NCBI RefSeq assembly: GCF_000013565.1 | Contig: NC_007802.1 | Span: 2,666,001-2,730,000 of the forward strand | Reading direction: 5' to 3' | Length of the DNA stretch: 64,000 nt | DNA from: Jannaschia sp. CCS1 | GTDB lineage: Bacteria; Pseudomonadota; Alphaproteobacteria; Rhodobacterales; Rhodobacteraceae | Shown: piece by piece, positions 25,700-34,033 of the stretch | Layout of the letters: every line of letters starts with the position of its first letter | Numbering within the stretch: position 1 is the stretch's first letter | Notes under the pieces: generated by a model | What the model saw: the letters and a program-made list of their open reading frames with translations, nothing else | Database searches by the model: none | What the model was told of the DNA's origin: nothing | Translations under genes and position numbers: made by a program

Positions 25700-26122
25700 C
25701 TAGTCGTCGCGGTGAACCTTTTCGCGGCGCTCGTGCCGCTCCTGGGCCTCAAGGCTCATCGTGGCGATGGGGCGTGCGTCCAGACGCTTGAGCGAAATCG
25801 GCTCTCCGGTCACGTCGCAATAGCCGAACTCGCCTTCTTCCACGCGGCGCAGCGCCTGGTCGATCTTGGCAATCAGCTTGCGCTGACGGTCCCGTGTCCG
25901 CAATTCCAGCGCGCGGTCCGTTTCCTCTGACGCGCGGTCTGCCACGTCGGGAATATTGCGCGTGCCATCTTGCAATGTGGTGACGGTCGAGCGGCTCTCA
26001 TCCAGCAACTCTTCCCGCCAATTCAACAACTTGCGGCGAAAATACTCCACCTGTCGTTCATTCATGAATGCTTCGTCCTCGGCGGGCCGATAGTCATCCG
26101 GCAAAAATACTTCTGCTTTCAT
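25700..26122 (-). CDS. dksA: RNA polymerase-binding transcription factor DksA
   Basis: 140 residues. It begins KAEVFLPDDYRPAEDE, the conserved alphaproteobacterial start. The coiled coil runs about residues 17-90; its tip has DVADRA, matching the DxxDxA motif that enters the RNA polymerase secondary channel. The zinc-finger region (FGYCDVTGEP...RPIATMSLEAQERHE) keeps one cysteine of the four in E. coli, as seen in other Rhodobacteraceae. The start at 26122 follows GAGGGGAG; an upstream ATG at 26155 also has GGAGG. It works with ppGpp in the stringent response. Confidence 0.94.
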   Translation of the reverse strand: MKAEVFLPDDYRPAEDEAFMNERQVEYFRRKLLNWREELLDESRSTVTTLQDGTRNIPDVADRASEETDRALELRTRDRQRKLIAKIDQALRRVEEGEFGYCDVTGEPISLKRLDARPIATMSLEAQERHERREKVHRDD

Positions 26123-26288
26123 CGTACTCCCCTCAGCGGGGCTGGTGTCGTTCATGGTGTCTAACCTCCGGCAGGCCATGCATCCCCAATGGCGGTCGAT
26201 TACACCTGCAACGATGGCTTGTCACCTAGATAGTGTGTGATGTAGCGAAAATGGTAACGACATCTTTACGTTAATGAGGATACGCCCC

Positions 26289-27131
26289 TTGCTGAGATTT
26301 GACGGCACCGCCGATTATGTTGCGACCCAGGACCTGACGGTGGCGGTCAATGCCGCCGTGACGCTGGAGCGGCCCCTGCTGGTCAAGGGCGAGCCCGGGA
26401 CCGGCAAGACCGAGCTGGCCCGGCAGGTGGCGGACGCCCTTGGGCTGCCAATCATCGAATGGCACATCAAATCCACCACCCGCGCGCAACAGGGGCTCTA
26501 TGAGTATGACGCCGTCTCGCGGCTGCGCGACAGCCAATTGGGGGAAGAGCGTGTCCACGACGTGGGCAACTACATCCGCAAGGGGAAGCTCTGGCAAGCC
26601 TTTGATCGGAAAGACAAATGTGTGTTGCTGATTGATGAAATCGACAAGGCGGATATCGAGTTTCCCAACGACCTGCTGCAAGAGCTCGATAAGATGGAGT
26701 TCTTTGTCTACGAGACCGGAGAGACGGTGAAAGCGAATGTGCGCCCCATCGTCATCATCACATCCAATAATGAGAAGGAGCTGCCTGACGCCTTTCTGCG
26801 CCGCTGTTTCTTCCACTACATCCGGTTTCCGGACATCGACGTGATGAAAAAGATCGTGGAGGTGCATCACCCTGGCATCAAACCGGCGCTGCTGACCACC
26901 GCTCTGACGCAGTTCTACGAGATCCGGGAACAGCAGGGGTTGAAGAAAAAGCCGTCCACCTCCGAAGTCCTGGACTGGTTGAAATTGTTGCTGGCCGAGG
27001 ATTTGCAGCCCGAGGATCTGCGCCGCGACGGGGCGTCCGCTTTGCCCAAGCTACACGGGGCTTTGTTGAAGAATGAACAGGATGTGGCGCTGTTTGAACG
27101 GCTGGCATTTATGGCACGGGGGCAACGGTAG
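26289..27131 (+). CDS. MoxR-family AAA ATPase
   Basis: 280 residues. Walker A is GEPGTGKTEL and Walker B is VLLIDEIDKAD; sensor residues follow in ITSNNEKELPDAFLRRCF. The family N-terminus LRFDGTADYVAT begins at a TTG at 26289 with GAGGA eight bases upstream; an ATG five codons earlier (26274) is the alternative. MoxR ATPases act as chaperone-like factors that work with VWA-domain proteins to mature or insert cofactors. The VWA partner is at 29263, with three genes between. The target is unknown. Confidence 0.9.
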   Translation: MLRFDGTADYVATQDLTVAVNAAVTLERPLLVKGEPGTGKTELARQVADALGLPIIEWHIKSTTRAQQGLYEYDAVSRLRDSQLGEERVHDVGNYIRKGKLWQAFDRKDKCVLLIDEIDKADIEFPNDLLQELDKMEFFVYETGETVKANVRPIVIITSNNEKELPDAFLRRCFFHYIRFPDIDVMKKIVEVHHPGIKPALLTTALTQFYEIREQQGLKKKPSTSEVLDWLKLLLAEDLQPEDLRRDGASALPKLHGALLKNEQDVALFERLAFMARGQR

Positions 27132-27241
27132 GCGGGCAATCGCCGGGCCATTTCGCAGCGGTCTTTCGGAGTGCCCGATTCCTGCCATAATTGGGCGGCA
27201 AGGCTTCCTCTGCACGCATCGATCCCAATCCAAGGCCCTCC

Positions 27242-27691
27242 ATGACCAGCCCCGTCGACATTCGCCCCCTGGGCGCGCTGGATCGGTCCCAATGGGGCGG
27301 GCTGTGGCGCGGCTACCTTGATTTCTACGGCGGTGAAATTGCCGATGATCACGATGATCTGCTGTTTGCGCGCCTGATTGATCCCAGCGTCGAAGAAATG
27401 CAGGCTTGGGTGGCGGTCGAGGGCGACGCGCTTGTCGGGCTCGTCCATATCGTCATCCACGCCCACACCTGGCGGGCCGAGCGGGTAACCTATCTGCAAG
27501 ACCTTTATGCGACACCTCAGATGCGCGGACGCGGGATCGGACGCGCGCTGATCGAGGCGGTCTATGCCAATGCGGACGCCCATGGGCGCGGCACCGTCTA
27601 CTGGATGACACAACGCGCCAATGCGACGGCGCGAACACTCTACGATCGGATCGGACAACCGACTGATTTCATGAAATATTCTAGATCTTGA
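27242..27691 (+). CDS. GNAT-family N-acetyltransferase
   Basis: 149 residues with the acetyl-CoA motif A: YLQDLYATPQMRGRGIGRALIEAVY (R/Q-x-x-G-x-G/A at RGRGIG). It ends LYDRIGQPTDFMKYSRS, typical of small GNATs. It follows the MoxR gene by 110 bases, and its stop codon overlaps the ribosome site of the DUF2927 lipoprotein gene. The acceptor substrate is unknown; it may acetylate a protein or small metabolite. Confidence 0.88.
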   Translation: MTSPVDIRPLGALDRSQWGGLWRGYLDFYGGEIADDHDDLLFARLIDPSVEEMQAWVAVEGDALVGLVHIVIHAHTWRAERVTYLQDLYATPQMRGRGIGRALIEAVYANADAHGRGTVYWMTQRANATARTLYDRIGQPTDFMKYSRS

Positions 27692-27702
27692 AGGAGGGGC
27701 AT

Positions 27703-29070
27703 TTGTCCCGTTTCCTAACCCTCGCGGCCCCCGTTCTTGCCCTTGCCCTCGCGGCCTGTGCGCCCTCTTCCAGCACGGATGTGCCGGCGCGGGCCTCCGC
27801 CGCCCTGCCCGGCGCATTGCCTGCGATGAACACGTTTGGCCGAACGCGCGTGGACGCCCCGTCGCGGTCCAACACATCGATTGCCGCCGATTTCCTGGAC
27901 CTCAGCTTCCAGATGGAATCGGGCCGCGTGATTGAACGGATGAGCCGTTTTGAGGGGCCGATTACCGTGGCCGTCGCCTCCGGCGCGCCCGCCTCGCTCA
28001 ACGCCGATCTGGATCTGCTGATCAGCCGTCTGCGCAATGAGGCCGACATCAACATCGCACGCGCCACCTCCGGCGCGGCGTCGATCACGATCGAGACGAT
28101 GCCCCGCGCACGTATGCAACGGGTGGTGCCGCAAGCCGCCTGTTTCGTGGTGCCGCGCGTCAGTTCCTGGACCGAGTTCCGGCGCGCGCGATCAGGCCGG
28201 ACGCTGGATTGGACAACGCTGGACACGCGCGAACGGGTGGCCGTCTTCATCCCGTCTGACGTCTCCCCGCAAGAGGTGCGTGATTGCCTCCACGAAGAGA
28301 TTGCGCAGGCCCTCGGGCCGCTGAACGACCTGTACCGCCTGTCAGATTCGGTCTTCAACGACGATAACTTCAATGCGATCCTGACCGGTTTCGATATGGT
28401 CATCCTGCGCGCCTATTATGACGATGCGCTGCGATCTGGCATGACGCGGGGCCAGGTGGCCGCGGCCCTGCCCGGCATCCTGTCGCGGATCAACCCGCGT
28501 GGCGGAAGTGCGTCTGGCGGGACCGGATCGCCCACACCGCGCCAATGGATCACCGAGATTGAGGCCGCCCTTGGGCCCGGATCGTCGGACGCGGATCGCA
28601 TCATTGCCGCCGAACGCGCGGTCCGTCTGGCGCAACAACAGCGCTGGACCGACACACGCCTGGCCTTCAGCTACTTCGCCCTGGGTCGCCTGACCCTGTC
28701 GCGCGATGTGGAAACCTCGATCCAGGCGTTCCAATCGGCCTCCACCATCTTCGACCGCACCGCGCCCGGCGGCATCCAATCGGCCCATGTTGACATGCAA
28801 CTGGCCGCCTTCGCCCTCTCCGCTGGTCGTATGACCGAGGCGTTGCGCCTGACCGAACGGGCCCTGCCTGCGGCGACGCGGGCGCAGAACGCCTCCCTCC
28901 TGTCTACCCTACTGATGATCCGTGCCGAGGCGCTGGATGACGCCGGCCGCGCGTCCGAGGCCCGCAGCGTCCGCCTTGATAGCCTGGCGTGGGGCCGTTA
29001 TGGCTTCGGCTCAAACGCGGCGGTGGGCGCGCGCCTGACAGAGGTCGCGGCACTCTCCCCCGGACGGTAG
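27703..29070 (+). CDS. DUF2927 lipoprotein
   Basis: 455 residues starting at TTG (27703), which has AAGGAGGGG four bases upstream; upstream codons lack this spacing. The signal peptide ends in the lipobox LALAAC, so the cysteine at about residue 19 is lipidated and the protein is anchored to a membrane facing the periplasm. The DUF2927 region (about 50-260) has ISRLRNEADINIARATSG and LHEEIAQALGPLNDLYRLSDSVFND, the zincin-like HE-x-x-Q segment. The C-terminal half is helical repeats like TPR. A peptidase-like role is possible. It is part of the MoxR-VWA gene group. Confidence 0.85.
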   Translation: MSRFLTLAAPVLALALAACAPSSSTDVPARASAALPGALPAMNTFGRTRVDAPSRSNTSIAADFLDLSFQMESGRVIERMSRFEGPITVAVASGAPASLNADLDLLISRLRNEADINIARATSGAASITIETMPRARMQRVVPQAACFVVPRVSSWTEFRRARSGRTLDWTTLDTRERVAVFIPSDVSPQEVRDCLHEEIAQALGPLNDLYRLSDSVFNDDNFNAILTGFDMVILRAYYDDALRSGMTRGQVAAALPGILSRINPRGGSASGGTGSPTPRQWITEIEAALGPGSSDADRIIAAERAVRLAQQQRWTDTRLAFSYFALGRLTLSRDVETSIQAFQSASTIFDRTAPGGIQSAHVDMQLAAFALSAGRMTEALRLTERALPAATRAQNASLLSTLLMIRAEALDDAGRASEARSVRLDSLAWGRYGFGSNAAVGARLTEVAALSPGR

Positions 29071-29084
29071 TTGGGGCGAAGCAG

Positions 29085-29249
29085 ATGCTGAATTTCATTG
29101 GCGCAGGCCTGGGCGTGATCGCAGGCGTGATCCTGGCCCGGATGCGGGGCGGCAACCGCGCGGATATGGCCCAATATGGCGCTGTCTTTGCGGTGATCGG
29201 CTTCCTGATCGGGACGCTCATCATGCTTGTGGTCCCTGCCCCGCAGTAG
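29085..29249 (+). CDS. Small two-helix membrane protein
   Basis: 54 residues with two membrane helices (FIGAGLGVIAGVILA and AVFAVIGFLIGTLIMLVV) linked by an RMRGGNRADM loop that should face the cytoplasm. It lies between the DUF2927 and VWA genes, 14 bases after the former and 13 before the latter, so it is probably cotranscribed. It may anchor the MoxR-VWA machinery at the membrane (inference). Confidence 0.65.
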   Translation: MLNFIGAGLGVIAGVILARMRGGNRADMAQYGAVFAVIGFLIGTLIMLVVPAPQ

Positions 29250-29262
29250 CTAGACTGCGCCC

Positions 29263-30447
29263 ATGTTCCTGCCCTTCTTCCAGACCCTCCGCATGGCCCG
29301 CATCCCGGTGTCCTTGCGGGAATATCTTGCGTTTTTGGACGGCGTCTCGGCGGGTCTTGTGACCTACGACATCGACGGTTTCTACTACCTTGCGCGCACG
29401 GCGATGGTGAAGGATGAACGGCATCTTGACCGCTTCGACCAGGCCTTTGCCCATAGCTTTGGCGGGCTGGAGGCGATCAGCGCCGAGGACGTGCTGGAGG
29501 CCACGGAAATCCCCCGGGACTGGCTGGAAAAGCTCGCCGAAAAGCACCTGTCCGAGGAAGAACGCGCCGAGATTGAGGCCCTTGGCGGCTTCGACAAGCT
29601 GATGGAAACCCTGCGCGAGCGGTTGAAGGAGCAGGAGAAGCGGCATCAGGGCGGGTCCAAATGGATCGGAACGGCGGGGACGTCCCCGTTCGGGGCCTAT
29701 GGCTACAATCCCGAAGGCGTGCGGATCGGGCAACATGAATCTAGGCATCGGCGCGCCGTAAAGGTCTGGGACAAAAGGGATTTCAAGAATCTTGACGGCG
29801 ATGTGGAGCTGGGAACGCGCAACATCAAGGTGGCCCTGAAGCGCCTGCGCCAATGGGCAAGGGACGGCGCGGCGGAAGAGTTGGATCTGGACGGCACGAT
29901 CCGCGCGACGGCGGAACAGGGTTGGCTGGACGTCAAAACCCGGCCCGAGCGGCGCAATGCGGTCAAGGTGATCCTGTTCCTCGACGTGGGCGGGTCCATG
30001 GACGATCATGTGAAAGTGGTCGAGGAGCTGTTCAGCGCCGCGAAGGCCGAGTTCAAGCACCTGGAATACTATTATTTCCACAACTGCCTGTACGAGTCCG
30101 TCTGGCGCGACAACCGAAGACGCTGGACCGAGACGATCCCGACCTTCGAGGTCATGAACACCTACGGCCCTGATTACAAATGCATATTCGTGGGCGACGC
30201 GGCGATGTCACCCTATGAGGTCGCGTTCGCGGGCGGCGCCAATGAACATTGGAACGAGGAGCCCGGCAGCACCTGGCTCCAACGCGCCCGCACCCAATGG
30301 CCCGATCACATGTGGATCAACCCTACGCCTGAGCGGCACTGGCGCTACACGCAGTCGACCCAGATGATTTCCGAGATTTTCGAGGGCCGCATGGTCCCGA
30401 TGACGCTGGAAGGCCTTGACCGGGGGATGCGCGATCTGGGTCGATAA
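29263..30447 (+). CDS. VWA-domain (CoxE-like) protein
   Basis: 394 residues. The N-terminal half is helical and charged (AEKHLSEEERAEIEALG). The VWA domain begins AVKVILFLDVGGSMDDH; the MIDAS motif DxGxS is kept, here DVGGS, with later metal residues in HNCLY and the GDAAMS segment. Such proteins pair with MoxR ATPases; here the ATPase is 2.1 kb upstream on the same strand. A membrane or metalloenzyme maturation role is inferred. The exact target is unknown. Confidence 0.88.
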   Translation: MFLPFFQTLRMARIPVSLREYLAFLDGVSAGLVTYDIDGFYYLARTAMVKDERHLDRFDQAFAHSFGGLEAISAEDVLEATEIPRDWLEKLAEKHLSEEERAEIEALGGFDKLMETLRERLKEQEKRHQGGSKWIGTAGTSPFGAYGYNPEGVRIGQHESRHRRAVKVWDKRDFKNLDGDVELGTRNIKVALKRLRQWARDGAAEELDLDGTIRATAEQGWLDVKTRPERRNAVKVILFLDVGGSMDDHVKVVEELFSAAKAEFKHLEYYYFHNCLYESVWRDNRRRWTETIPTFEVMNTYGPDYKCIFVGDAAMSPYEVAFAGGANEHWNEEPGSTWLQRARTQWPDHMWINPTPERHWRYTQSTQMISEIFEGRMVPMTLEGLDRGMRDLGR

Positions 30448-30452
30448 GCCAC

Positions 30453-30484
30453 AAAAAACCGCCGCACCCTTTGGGGCACGGCGG
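30453..30484 (-). terminator. Terminator for the second VPLPA-CTERM gene
   Basis: A stem of 11 pairs with two G-U wobbles (CCGCCGCACCC / GGGCACGGCGG, loop TTTG) is followed on the minus strand by TTTTTT (30453-30458). It ends the leftward VPLPA-CTERM gene and also faces the convergent VWA gene. Confidence 0.8.
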
Positions 30485-30511
30485 CTTCGATCTAAAGTTC
30501 AACTTCGGTCG

Positions 30512-31195
30512 TTAGGCTGTCTTCTGACGGCGGCGCATCACGCCGAACGCGCCCAGACCACCGAGCAGCAGGACCACACCGGCAGGCAGCGGCACGGGGG
30601 CAAGTTGACCCGTTATAAGATCCTGCCGGTTGCCCGACGTATAATATGTGATGTTGTAGGCAGCAGGGCCACTTAAGTTCATCAACATCGAGTCTGCCAG
30701 CAAAATGGACGCCGTCGACGGATTACCGGAATCGCCAGTGTCGTAGTTACCTGCGCTCAGGTCGTAGTTCGACGCGTCCGAAGAATCATAAATGATCTCC
30801 CAGATCGCCATCTGGAAAGCCGTGTTCACCTCCGACGTACCGATGGATCCGATGTTCTGCGTAAACAATTGGCTCAACGACTGCTGCTCGTCGAACGACA
30901 CGCCCGGTCCGGAGTTTCCACCTACGGCAGGGCCTGTGTCGGCAAAATCGGTTGTGCGCTCATATACACCATCGCCGACGAACTGCGTAATCTCAATGCA
31001 CCATGCGATGAAGCTTTCCATCGCCGACGGGTTGCCAACTTCGGTGGTCGCCGTATTGAACGGGCCGCCAGCAACCTGGCTACCGCCAGCGGCACTGCCT
31101 TGGAAATCCAGATTAACAGGTGTCGCAGTGGCCGGTGCGGCCGCAGTGAGTGCCACGGCCACAAGCGCCGCGGACAGTGATTTAATATGTTTCAA
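30512..31195 (-). CDS. VPLPA-CTERM surface protein
   Basis: 227 residues. A signal peptide (KSLSAALVAVALTAAAPATA) precedes a Ser/Thr/Asn-rich beta domain with an FIAWCIEITQFV segment and AFQMAIWEIIYD, as in proteins resembling secreted extracellular structure proteins. The C-terminus has VPLPAG, a hydrophobic helix (VVLLLGGLGAFGV) and the MRRRQ basic tail: the VPLPA-CTERM sorting signal. The only start is a TTG at 31195 with GAGGT upstream. It resembles the protein at 18020 in signal but not in sequence. A surface or extracellular role is inferred. Confidence 0.85.
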   Translation of the reverse strand: MKHIKSLSAALVAVALTAAAPATATPVNLDFQGSAAGGSQVAGGPFNTATTEVGNPSAMESFIAWCIEITQFVGDGVYERTTDFADTGPAVGGNSGPGVSFDEQQSLSQLFTQNIGSIGTSEVNTAFQMAIWEIIYDSSDASNYDLSAGNYDTGDSGNPSTASILLADSMLMNLSGPAAYNITYYTSGNRQDLITGQLAPVPLPAGVVLLLGGLGAFGVMRRRQKTA

Positions 31196-31556
31196 TTGAA
31201 ACCTCGTGACTCATTCATACCGCACAAAATCGTGCTTTGGCTACATGACTAAGCATGTATCAAATTTGAAACACACTTGGCGAGTTAAAAATGCGAGGGT
31301 GCAAAGATAAAATCCGCAGGAGTTGCTCTATCAACCTGTAAATACATGTAAATAGTGATCGTTTCGAGCATGGAAACACACACGTGACGCCCGATATTGC
31401 GGTCAAATTGGGGCCAAACCGTGGCATTGTCGGCGAATCGAAGCCGTTGAGCCCTCTCCGGCACCGCTTTCATGCGGCGATCGCAGGCAGCTGATAGCGC
31501 CTATTTTGCGGCCGCAGCCATTGCCGACCCCACCCCTCGCGCCCATATCTACAACC
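31196..31556. other. 361-base intergenic region between divergent genes, relatively AT-rich
   Basis: This gap holds no convincing gene. It has a perfect dyad TACATG-ACTAAG-CATGTA (31242-31259), a GCAC-6-GTGC dyad (31222-31235) and a further CATGTA copy near 31345 in ATACATGTAAAT. It is lighter in GC than the coding sequence around it. The divergent promoters for the VPLPA-CTERM gene and the M48 protease gene must lie here. Confidence 0.6.
31242..31259. promoter_or_regulatory. Dyad-symmetric operator candidate
   Basis: TACATG-ACTAAG-CATGTA, a six-base perfect inverted repeat 47 bases upstream of the VPLPA-CTERM start, in promoter range. A CATGTA half-site recurs near 31344. The binding protein is unknown. 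Confidence 0.45.
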
Positions 31557-32255
31557 ATGTTGAAGCTGACCCCGATCCTTCTGGCCATAGGCTACGGCCT
31601 TGTGACGTATCTGTTCTCGGCCTGGCGCACGAACCGCGACCTTGACGCGCGCTCGACTGAACTGGCCGACGGGCCTTTGCGAGAGATTACGCAGAGATTT
31701 GCCGAAATTCTGGATGTCGAAAAGATCCGCGTGAATGTCTATGAGGTGGACGCGATCAACGGCCTGGCCTCCCCCGATGGGCGCATCTTTCTGACGCGCG
31801 GCTTCTACAACCGATACCGTGCGGGCGAGGTGACGGCCGAGGAAATGGCCTCCGTCATCGCGCACGAATTGGGGCATGTGGCGCTGGGGCATACGCGGCG
31901 GCGGATGATCGACTTTTCCGGCCAGAACGCGGTGCGCGCAGTGTTGGCGGGCGTGTTGGGGCGGTTCATTCCAGGCATCGGGCCGCTGATCGGCAATGCC
32001 GTCGGGGCCCTTCTGGCCGCGCGGTTGAGCCGTCAGGATGAATATGAGGCCGATGCCTATGCGACGTCGCTGATGGTGTCTGCGGGGCTTGGTGCAGGGC
32101 CACAAAAAAGCATGTTTGCCAAGCTGGAGCAATTGTCGGGCCTGAAAGGCGGCGGCGCGCCCGCTTGGTTGATGAGCCACCCCAAAACCGCAGACCGGAT
32201 TGCCGCGATTGAAGCGATGGAGGCCCGCTGGCGCACTGAATTGCCGTCGGAGTAA
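31557..32255 (+). CDS. M48-family zinc metalloprotease
   Basis: 232 residues. One membrane helix (LTPILLAIGYGLVTYLFS) at the N-terminus precedes the protease domain. The zinc site HELGH (in IAHELGHVALGH) and the third ligand in DEYEADAYA identify a membrane-bound M48 (HtpX/Ste24-like) peptidase. The catalytic part is probably periplasmic or cytoplasmic near the membrane. The start at 31557 is chosen since the earlier in-frame region is Pro-rich and not family-like. Likely a quality-control protease. Confidence 0.88.
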   Translation: MLKLTPILLAIGYGLVTYLFSAWRTNRDLDARSTELADGPLREITQRFAEILDVEKIRVNVYEVDAINGLASPDGRIFLTRGFYNRYRAGEVTAEEMASVIAHELGHVALGHTRRRMIDFSGQNAVRAVLAGVLGRFIPGIGPLIGNAVGALLAARLSRQDEYEADAYATSLMVSAGLGAGPQKSMFAKLEQLSGLKGGGAPAWLMSHPKTADRIAAIEAMEARWRTELPSE

Positions 32256-32261
32256 CCCCGG

Positions 32262-32801
32262 CTAACGCGTCAGCGCCTTGCCCAACCGAGGCAGCCGCGC
32301 GCGTTTGAGCAGAGCGCGCAAGGGGAGCGTTTGCCCCGAAAGACGCTCGGCCTCCGCATGGGTTTTGGTGACGGCGCGGGTCACGTCCGCCTCATGCTCC
32401 AGCCAAAGATCCATCAGAAACGCATCCGGAGCGATCGCGGCAATGCCGTGCCCCGCCAGTTCCCGTCGCGGAAAATCCTTCAAGTTCATCGTGATGATCG
32501 CCTCTGCCCCGCCCTTTATCGCAGTCGCCAGCACGTGAATATCAGCCGGATCAGGCAACCACAGCGGAGCCTCGTCCCCCGGCGCGACGACGGCGTCCGG
32601 AAAGCGGAGGTTGGCCGACACCGCCTCTGCCCGCGCGATCTGTTCGTCCTGTGGCCCGCCATTGCGCGCAGCCGCCCGCGCCCATTCCTCCAGCAGACGG
32701 TCAGACCAGATCGGGGTGAACATATCCTGCTCCGCGCAACCCAACAGGATCTGACGCAGCACGGTCGGATACAGCGCGCAGGCGTCGATGACCGCGATCA
32801 T
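32262..32801 (-). CDS. PIN-domain ribonuclease-like protein
   Basis: 179 residues. The N-terminal strand IAVIDACALYPTVLR carries the first acidic residue of the PIN active site; later acids fall in LPDPADIHVLATA and TMNLKDFP. PIN proteins are RNases, often toxins. The ATG overlaps the rlmI stop (ATGA), so it is translated together with the rRNA methyltransferase. No antitoxin gene is adjacent. It may be a toxin relative adapted to RNA processing (inference). Confidence 0.82.
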   Translation of the reverse strand: MIAVIDACALYPTVLRQILLGCAEQDMFTPIWSDRLLEEWARAAARNGGPQDEQIARAEAVSANLRFPDAVVAPGDEAPLWLPDPADIHVLATAIKGGAEAIITMNLKDFPRRELAGHGIAAIAPDAFLMDLWLEHEADVTRAVTKTHAEAERLSGQTLPLRALLKRARLPRLGKALTR

Positions 32802-33994
32802 AAGTGGAACGCGAGGGCCTTCAGGTAGCCCGTGTCGCTCAGGCTGGGATGGACCGGATGATCCGGCCCCGCAAACCCGGTATTGATGATGCGCGGCTCG
32901 CGTCCCGCACGTCCGATGCCGCGCAGGCAGGAGGCGCGGAATTTGCCCAGATCCGCCGCGTGAGAACACGAGCACAGCATCAGCGTGCCACCCTCGGCCA
33001 CCAGCGACGTGGCCAGCCGCGCGACCCGCTCATAAGCCCGCAACCCCTTGTCCAGCGCCTGTTTGGACGGCGCGAAGGCGGGCGGGTCGGCGATGACGAT
33101 GTCGAAGGTCTCCCCCTCTGCGGCCAACGCCTCCATCACCGCGAAGGCATCGCCTTGGCGCGTTGCGAACCGCTCGGCGCACCCCATGGCTTTCGCCCCC
33201 TGCCCCGCCAATTGCAGCGCCGGGTCTGAAGCGTCGACGGCCAGGGCCGTGTCGGCCCCCGCCGCAAGCGCCGCCAAAGCAAACCCGCCCACATGGGTGA
33301 ACACGTCCAGCACACGTTTGCCCGTTGCGAGCCCCGCAACGAATGCGTGATTGGGCCGTTGGTCGTAGAACAGGCCGGTTTTCTGACCGCCCATCACATC
33401 CGCCATATAGAGCGCACCGGTCATTGGCACCTCCAGCGGACCGGCGGGCGCGGTGCCAGTCAGGGTCACCATCTCCTCCGGCAAATCTTCCAATGCACGG
33501 GCGCGCGACGTGCCGTTCTTGATCAGCGTCGAGGCCCCTGTGGCCTCCAGCAGCAGCGTTTGCAGATCGTCCAGCCGCTCCTCCAGCCAGATCGCATTGG
33601 GCTGCATCACCAGCGTGTCGCCGAACCGATCGACGATCAGGCCGGGCAAACCGTCCCCTTCGGCATGGATCAGGCGATAGAACGGCGCGTCGTAGAGGGC
33701 ATCTCGCAGGGCTGTGGCGCGTGTAATCCTCGTGCGCAGCCAATTCACGTTGATCTCCGCATCAGGCGCGCGGTCCAGCACTCGTAGGCCAATGCGCGCG
33801 CCGACCGTTGCCACCCCCACGCCGATGCGCTGACGCTCCGCATCCTCCAAAATGGCCAACGCGCCCGCAGGCACGGCCTTGGAACGGCGATCCAGCACGA
33901 GATCATCGGCCCAGGCCCAGGGATGGCCATGGCGGATGCGGCGCGCATCGGCTTTGGGTTTCAGGCGAAGGACGGGAAAAGAGGGCGCTGTCAT
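32798..33994 (-). CDS. rlmI: 23S rRNA (cytosine-5)-methyltransferase RlmI-like
   Basis: 398 residues. An N-terminal PUA domain (residues about 8-75, RHGHPWAWADD) precedes the methyltransferase domain with SAM motif VLDVFTHVGGFAL, the DPPAF motif (ADPPAFAPSK) and the catalytic cysteine near CSCSHA. RlmI methylates C1962 of 23S rRNA in E. coli; substrate here is inferred. It is the first gene of a two-gene operon with the PIN gene. Confidence 0.9.
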   Translation of the reverse strand: MTAPSFPVLRLKPKADARRIRHGHPWAWADDLVLDRRSKAVPAGALAILEDAERQRIGVGVATVGARIGLRVLDRAPDAEINVNWLRTRITRATALRDALYDAPFYRLIHAEGDGLPGLIVDRFGDTLVMQPNAIWLEERLDDLQTLLLEATGASTLIKNGTSRARALEDLPEEMVTLTGTAPAGPLEVPMTGALYMADVMGGQKTGLFYDQRPNHAFVAGLATGKRVLDVFTHVGGFALAALAAGADTALAVDASDPALQLAGQGAKAMGCAERFATRQGDAFAVMEALAAEGETFDIVIADPPAFAPSKQALDKGLRAYERVARLATSLVAEGGTLMLCSCSHAADLGKFRASCLRGIGRAGREPRIINTGFAGPDHPVHPSLSDTGYLKALAFHL

Positions 33995-34033
33995 GGCGCC
34001 CCCTCTACCGGGTTCGTCAAGGGTGCGAAAGCC

